From: Candidatus Micrarchaeaceae archaeon
GTDB taxonomy: Archaea > Micrarchaeota > Micrarchaeia > Micrarchaeales > Micrarchaeaceae
Assembly (NCBI GenBank): GCA_027310535.1
Contig: DAIDAQ010000018.1
Coordinates: forward strand, 1-16,265
Reading direction: 5' to 3'
DNA length: 16,265 bases
Below are positions 12,979 to 16,265 of the stretch, piece after piece. Both the position numbers and the translations under genes were made by a program. The notes below the pieces were generated by a model, which saw only the letters and a program-made list of their open reading frames with translations, made no database searches and was not told where the DNA came from. The stretch's first letter is position 1, and each line of letters begins with the position of its first letter.

Positions 12979-13644
12979 CTAGCCATTTTTGGCAGGCTGC
13001 ATCTCTGTCATTATAAGGCCGCCTTTCACCTCCCTTCCGAACTTCTGCTCTGCAGCCTGGGAGCTGCCGCCGAGCAGGCGCTTGTAGTGCATAGGCACCG
13101 TGATCGGTGCACCTATCGCGCTAGCTGCCCTCACCGCCTCATCCACATCCATCGTGTAAGTCCCGCCCATCGGTATAAGCGCAACGTCAACGCCGAGCCC
13201 GTCCATCTCCCCTATGTAGTCTGTGTCGCCGGCGTGGTAGAGCGTGTCAGAGCCCACTTTCAGCTTGTAGCCTACCCAGCCGTTGCTCCTGGGATGGAAC
13301 TTAAGCCTCTCCTCCCTGGTGTTGTATGCAGGTATCGCCTCGACGCTTATCCCATCGAACGCCTGCTTGAACCCGGGCCCTGACCTCACGACCGAGCCAT
13401 ATCCTTCCAGGCATTGCGGCGCCGCGATTATTTTCGTGCCCTGCTTTGATATCTTCCTGATGTCAGCCTCGCTGCAATGGTCGTAATGTGCATGCGTCAC
13501 CAGTATGTAGTCCGCCTTTATCCCGAGGCTGTCAGGTATCATGAACGGGTCGATGAAGAGCCGTTTACCAACGACGTTTATCAAGAAGCTGGCATGGCCT
13601 ATCCAGAGCAGGTTATCAATAAAATAGTATTCATCCATCCGCAT
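12979..13644 (-). CDS. UPF0173-type metal-dependent hydrolase (metallo-beta-lactamase fold)
   Basis: The 221-residue protein has the MBL-fold motifs: strand and loop LLWIGHASFLI (12-22), metal site HAHYDH (51-56; His51, His53, Asp55, His56), HAGDTDY (137-143; Asp140 bridging) and MHYKR (185-189). Length and motif spacing match UPF0173 (YtkL-like) hydrolases; the substrate of this family is unknown. ATG 13642-13644 was chosen because the frame upstream runs through the M50 protease gene; this start lies 2 nt after the protease TAG and gives the usual family length. An ATG six bases further in is an equal alternative. Co-transcription with the protease is likely, but no shared pathway is established. 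Confidence 0.92.
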   Translation of the reverse strand: MRMDEYYFIDNLLWIGHASFLINVVGKRLFIDPFMIPDSLGIKADYILVTHAHYDHCSEADIRKISKQGTKIIAAPQCLEGYGSVVRSGPGFKQAFDGISVEAIPAYNTREERLKFHPRSNGWVGYKLKVGSDTLYHAGDTDYIGEMDGLGVDVALIPMGGTYTMDVDEAVRAASAIGAPITVPMHYKRLLGGSSQAAEQKFGREVKGGLIMTEMQPAKNG

Positions 13645-13646
13645 CC

Positions 13647-15134
13647 CTATATGTAAAAGACCCACTGGAAGACGTTTATCAGCAGGCTTATTGCAACGAT
13701 CGCAGTCAGGACTTTTAACACTTTCCTGCTCCTCACATTCGTCTGGTAAATACGCCATCCGTCAAAGCCAGGGAGCGGAAGAAGGTTTACAACAGCGACG
13801 AGGAAGTTGAGCATGAAGGAGAGGGCGAAGAGCGTGTACAGGAAGTATGCGAATGATGGGTAGCTGCCTCTGCGGAGGCCCTGCACCTCGCCGACCTCCA
13901 CCCCTACCACGCCGCGGGTCGAGTTGGCTGCAACGGCCTTCAGCGTGAATGTGCCGTTGGAGGTCACGATGCGCACCATGGAGTTCGGCTGCTCGCTGTT
14001 TGCAGCGCCCCTGAAGTCCTGCAGGGTTGATATGTTGCGGCCGTTCCACGAAAGCACCTGGGCGCCGACCGGTATTGCACCGTACGCAGGATAGCCCTTG
14101 AGCGTGCCGGTGACAATGACCCTCGCTGGGCTTAATATGCCAGGAAGGACAAAGTAGAGGAAGAGGGCCATCAGGAGCGCAAAGACAACCATTGCGAGGA
14201 AGTTCGCAGAGATGCCCGCTGAGAAGATCTTTGTCTGCTTCTCCCCGCTGAGCCTTGCAACCTGCCTGTCATCCGGCTCGACGAACGCGCCGACCGGTAT
14301 GACCCCCATGACGAGCAGGCCAATGGACTTAAGTCTTACTTTTGCGCGGCGCGCGAGGAGGCCGTGCGAAGTCTCATGCACAACCAGAAGCAGCGCGAGC
14401 GCTATTATTCCAGCTACCAGCGGGATGTCGATGCCTGGTATTATCGGGGCTACCCCGGGCAGCGATTGTGTAAGGAGGGATGGCTGCGGGCGGCCGCCAG
14501 AGACGCTGATAACAAACCCCGCAATGCCGTACACGATTGAACCGGCATTGTAGAGCAGCGCCAGCAGGACATAGGCCGCGAACCCGCCGACCAATGATAT
14601 CGCCCCGAAGACCAGCGGGAGGTAGCTGGTGCCCTGTGGGCCTGCGCCTCCCTGGGCAGCAGCCTGCAATTGCGGTATGTTTATGAACGGGACTGCATAG
14701 GCGATGAGGGGCAGCACGAAGAACATTATCGCCACGAGGCTGGCGATCCCGAACGCATACTGCCTGGGGTTTATCTGCTTCCTGAAGAGTGGGTAGCTGA
14801 GCAGCCCAAAACCCAGGACAAGCCCCCAGACCGAGAGCTCATTCCAAAACCAGCCCCACCTCCTTGATAGGCTGTCTATCGAGGCAAGCCCCCTCCTGCT
14901 CCCTACCAGGTAGAGGAACCCCCATCCCTGCAGGGCGTTGGCTGACTTTATGAGCACACCCACGGCGATAATAGAGACCAGAGCGAACAGCCACTGCCAC
15001 AGGGTGCCAAGCAAAGGGTTTAGGTAAAGGGCAGCGAGCGCGAGTATTTCAGCTGTAAAGGCCGCGGCTGTGATGGCGGCGTGGTGCCCCCACTTCCCCG
15101 CCCCCGCTTTTGCTTTTTGCTTTGCCGCTCCCAT
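13647..15134 (-). CDS. M50 family (site-2 type) intramembrane zinc metalloprotease with PDZ-like domain
   Basis: The 495-residue multi-span membrane protein has the zinc-binding HETSH motif (253-257) in a transmembrane helix and the downstream NLLPLPGFDG motif (450-459), whose Asp458 should be the third zinc ligand. Between them, about 345-415 forms a PDZ-like domain (AIPVGAQVLSWNGRNISTLQDF). The N-terminal half adds about six hydrophobic helices, more than minimal S2P enzymes. Proteins of this family cut membrane-spanning segments, often of anti-sigma or membrane-tethered regulators in bacteria; the substrate here is unknown, though the membrane HTH protein at 10643-11365 is an imaginable one (speculation). 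ATG 15132-15134 is preceded by GGTGAG (15140-15145) at 5-nt spacing. Confidence 0.93.
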   Translation of the reverse strand: MGAAKQKAKAGAGKWGHHAAITAAAFTAEILALAALYLNPLLGTLWQWLFALVSIIAVGVLIKSANALQGWGFLYLVGSRRGLASIDSLSRRWGWFWNELSVWGLVLGFGLLSYPLFRKQINPRQYAFGIASLVAIMFFVLPLIAYAVPFINIPQLQAAAQGGAGPQGTSYLPLVFGAISLVGGFAAYVLLALLYNAGSIVYGIAGFVISVSGGRPQPSLLTQSLPGVAPIIPGIDIPLVAGIIALALLLVVHETSHGLLARRAKVRLKSIGLLVMGVIPVGAFVEPDDRQVARLSGEKQTKIFSAGISANFLAMVVFALLMALFLYFVLPGILSPARVIVTGTLKGYPAYGAIPVGAQVLSWNGRNISTLQDFRGAANSEQPNSMVRIVTSNGTFTLKAVAANSTRGVVGVEVGEVQGLRRGSYPSFAYFLYTLFALSFMLNFLVAVVNLLPLPGFDGWRIYQTNVRSRKVLKVLTAIVAISLLINVFQWVFYI

Positions 15135-15139
15135 TTACA

Positions 15140-15180
15140 CTCACCATCATGGAGATTGATTTAGCAACGTACATATTATT
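15140..15180 (-). promoter_or_regulatory. Promoter and ribosome binding site of M50 protease gene
   Basis: AATAATAT (15173-15180, minus strand) is a TATA-like box about 42 nt from the ATG, predicting a leader of roughly 15-18 nt. That leader contains the Shine-Dalgarno site GGTGAG (15140-15145), so this transcript should be leadered, unlike most first genes in the window. Confidence 0.5.
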
Positions 15181-15249
15181 ATTGCTTAATGGGAGTGGGC
15201 CGCCGGGCTTGGCAAAAGCTGCAGTGCAGCGCAGCCCATGGCACAAACA

Positions 15250-15257
15250 TTTATTAT
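15250..15257 (+). promoter_or_regulatory. TATA box for MBF1 gene
   Basis: TTTATTAT is centred about 26 nt upstream of the tandem GTGs at 15280-15285 and about 36 nt upstream of the ATG at 15289. A second AT-rich stretch (ATTAATATAA, 15270-15279) is too close to the start to act as its TATA box. Confidence 0.45.
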
Positions 15258-15288
15258 CCTTGCAAGCGTATTAATATAAGTGGTGGCA

Positions 15289-15738
15289 ATGGAGGACTGC
15301 GAACTCTGCGGGAGCCGTATAGATGCGGCGTACGGGATAAGCGTCGATGGGGTGGAGCTGCGCGTCTGCTCCTCATGCGCAAAGGGCAAGCGCATTGTCT
15401 ATAGGGAGGGCGACCGGGCTGCGAAGAGTGGTAAGGCGCAGGCAGCGGCCAGGCAAAAGCGCGCTGAAGAGATAGAGATCGTGGACAACTATGGGGTAAA
15501 GATAAGGAAGGCAAGGGAGGCCCTAAGGCTTCCACTCAAAGTCGTGGCTGAGATGATAAATGAGAAGGAGTCGCTGCTTGCTAGGGTGGAAAAGGAGGAG
15601 ACGCTCCCGAACGAGGCGCTCACCAAGAAGCTCGAGAAGGCGCTGAACATAAAGCTCGAGGAGCGCGCCGAGATTACCGAAGAGAGACGGAGCAGCGGAA
15701 GGAAAGACAGCGCAACGCTTGGGGAGTTCATCAATTAA
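15289..15738 (+). CDS. Archaeal MBF1-type transcription factor (zinc ribbon plus Cro/C1 HTH)
   Basis: The 149-residue protein has an N-terminal zinc ribbon (Cys4-x2-Cys7 and Cys27-x2-Cys30; CELCG and CSSC), a basic linker, and a Cro/C1-type helix-turn-helix at about 66-123 (NYGVKIRKAREALRLPLKVV then EKESLLARVEKEETLPNEAL, ending KKLEKALNIKL). This is the architecture of archaeal multiprotein bridging factor 1, which in eukaryotes links activators to TBP and in archaea has also been linked to ribosomes. ATG 15289 gives the usual short lead before the first CxxC; in-frame GTGs at 15280 and 15283 would add two or three residues. The C-terminal 25 residues are polar and probably flexible. Confidence 0.93.
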   Translation: MEDCELCGSRIDAAYGISVDGVELRVCSSCAKGKRIVYREGDRAAKSGKAQAAARQKRAEEIEIVDNYGVKIRKAREALRLPLKVVAEMINEKESLLARVEKEETLPNEALTKKLEKALNIKLEERAEITEERRSSGRKDSATLGEFIN

Positions 15739-15891
15739 GGGCAAGGTAACGACTATGGGGGCAACAAAATTCTTGCGCTGCTGCATGCCGGTTGAGGAGC
15801 AGGGCTTGAGGCCGCTGGCAGGCCCAGGCGAAGACTCGACGAAGCAGGACGCGATCGGAGGAATAGGCGCTGCATTAACCCGGGTACACGC

Positions 15892-16265
15892 ATGGCAGTC
15901 GACTTGAGCAAGCTTGCCTCGAAGAGGGGCATCACGCTCGACGAGCTATCCGGCAGGATAATCGCGATAGACGCATACAACGTGCTTTACCAGTTCATAG
16001 CGACTATCAGGCAGCCCGATGGCACGCCGTTGATGGACAGCAACGGCAACGTAACGAGCCACCTCTCCGGCCTATTCTACAGGACCATAGACCTGCTCGA
16101 GCACGGACTCAGGCCCGTCTACGTCTTCGACGGGATACCATCAGTGCTCAAACAGAAGGCGCTCGCAGCCAGGCTGAGGAGGAGGGAGGAGGCGCACAGC
16201 GCGTGGCGGGAGGCGATGGAAAAGGGGGACCTCGAGCTTGCAAAGACGAAGGCGCAGGCGAGCTC
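15892..16265 (+). CDS. fen: Flap endonuclease 1 (FEN-1), 5' part only
   Basis: The first 124 codons of FEN-1 are present before the window ends. FEN-1 is the structure-specific nuclease that removes 5' flaps during Okazaki-fragment maturation and repair. Visible features are MAVDLSKL at the N-terminus (the N-terminal residues take part in catalysis after Met removal), IIAIDAYNVLYQF with Asp27, and RPVYVFDG with Asp80, both metal ligands at the standard positions, then PSVLKQKALAARLRRREEA, the start of the helical arch region. No convincing TATA box lies just upstream; the 153-nt gap after MBF1 holds a GC-rich hairpin (15802-15825) and the palindrome ACCCGGGT (15878-15885). Co-transcription with MBF1 is possible. 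Confidence 0.95.
   Translation, partial: MAVDLSKLASKRGITLDELSGRIIAIDAYNVLYQFIATIRQPDGTPLMDSNGNVTSHLSGLFYRTIDLLEHGLRPVYVFDGIPSVLKQKALAARLRRREEAHSAWREAMEKGDLELAKTKAQAS

Noticed and set aside
12979..13758. A 259-residue version of the UPF0173 protein with 38 extra N-terminal residues
   Set aside because: The extension runs through the 3' end of the M50 protease gene and lacks family similarity; the ATG at 13642-13644 gives the normal length.
15755..15907. Possible 50-codon gene (MGATKFLRCC...) between MBF1 and FEN-1
   Set aside because: The ribosome site is poor, no recognisable feature is present and it overlaps the FEN-1 start by 16 nt; not supported without conservation data.
1..16265. CRISPR arrays, insertion sequences, transposases, toxin-antitoxin pairs
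   Set aside because: No regularly spaced repeats, transposase motifs or typical toxin-antitoxin pairs were seen on either strand.

Overview
The window looks like a compact archaeal chromosome segment, most likely from a DPANN lineage; Micrarchaeota (ARMAN-like) is my best guess, by inference only. Evidence for Archaea: four proteins with class III (archaeal type IV pilin) signal peptides, an archaeal MBF1, FEN-1, an ATP-dependent DNA ligase, a Dim1/KsgA methylase, a tRNA-Thr with an intron at position 37/38, TATA boxes about 25-31 nt upstream of starts (many transcripts look leaderless), and GGTGA-type Shine-Dalgarno sites inside operons. Genes are tightly packed: several convergent pairs are separated by 4 nt and operon genes overlap by 1-8 nt.

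Left edge (1-540): four consecutive inverted repeats (8-128), then an AT-richer open frame (128-469, minus) encoding part of a Cys/Tyr/Thr-rich Ig-like repeat. It has no start codon and butts directly against the 3' end of a tRNA-His(GTG) gene, so it may be a remnant at an integration or rearrangement boundary.

Pilus locus (595-6327, minus strand): one ten-gene, apparently translationally coupled operon. Order of transcription: secretion ATPase (TadA/GspE/VirB11 type), two half-size TadC/PilC-type membrane platform proteins, a short class III pilin, a second class III pilin, two small one-TM proteins, a 428-residue class III-signal protein with a large extracellular part, and two more pilin-like one-TM proteins. 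Its promoter has two near-identical palindromic boxes exactly 20 bp apart that bracket the TATA box. A divergent winged-helix gene (6488-6814) is a natural candidate regulator. No prepilin peptidase is in the window.

Replication and RNA genes (6843-10638): ATP-dependent DNA ligase (minus), RNase HI (plus), and a DEAD-box RNA helicase (plus) with a basic Arg/Gly-rich tail, two altered core motifs and an unusually long leader. With FEN-1 at the right edge, three enzymes of RNA-primer removal and Okazaki-fragment joining lie within 10 kb.

Surface and regulation (10643-12169, minus): a membrane-anchored ArsR-type one-component regulator with tandem repeats upstream, intron-containing tRNA-Thr(GGT), and a stand-alone class III pilin-like protein with a Thr-rich tail. 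The last shares an AT-rich promoter element with the divergent rsmA/ksgA gene (plus).

Right part (12979-16265): an M50 site-2-type membrane protease with a PDZ-like domain, followed 2 nt downstream by a UPF0173 metallo-beta-lactamase-fold hydrolase (both minus); then MBF1 and the 5' part of FEN-1 (plus; cut by the window end). The most system-like content is the pilus locus: its split platform protein, its many small pilin-like proteins, its large class III subunit and its promoter architecture.
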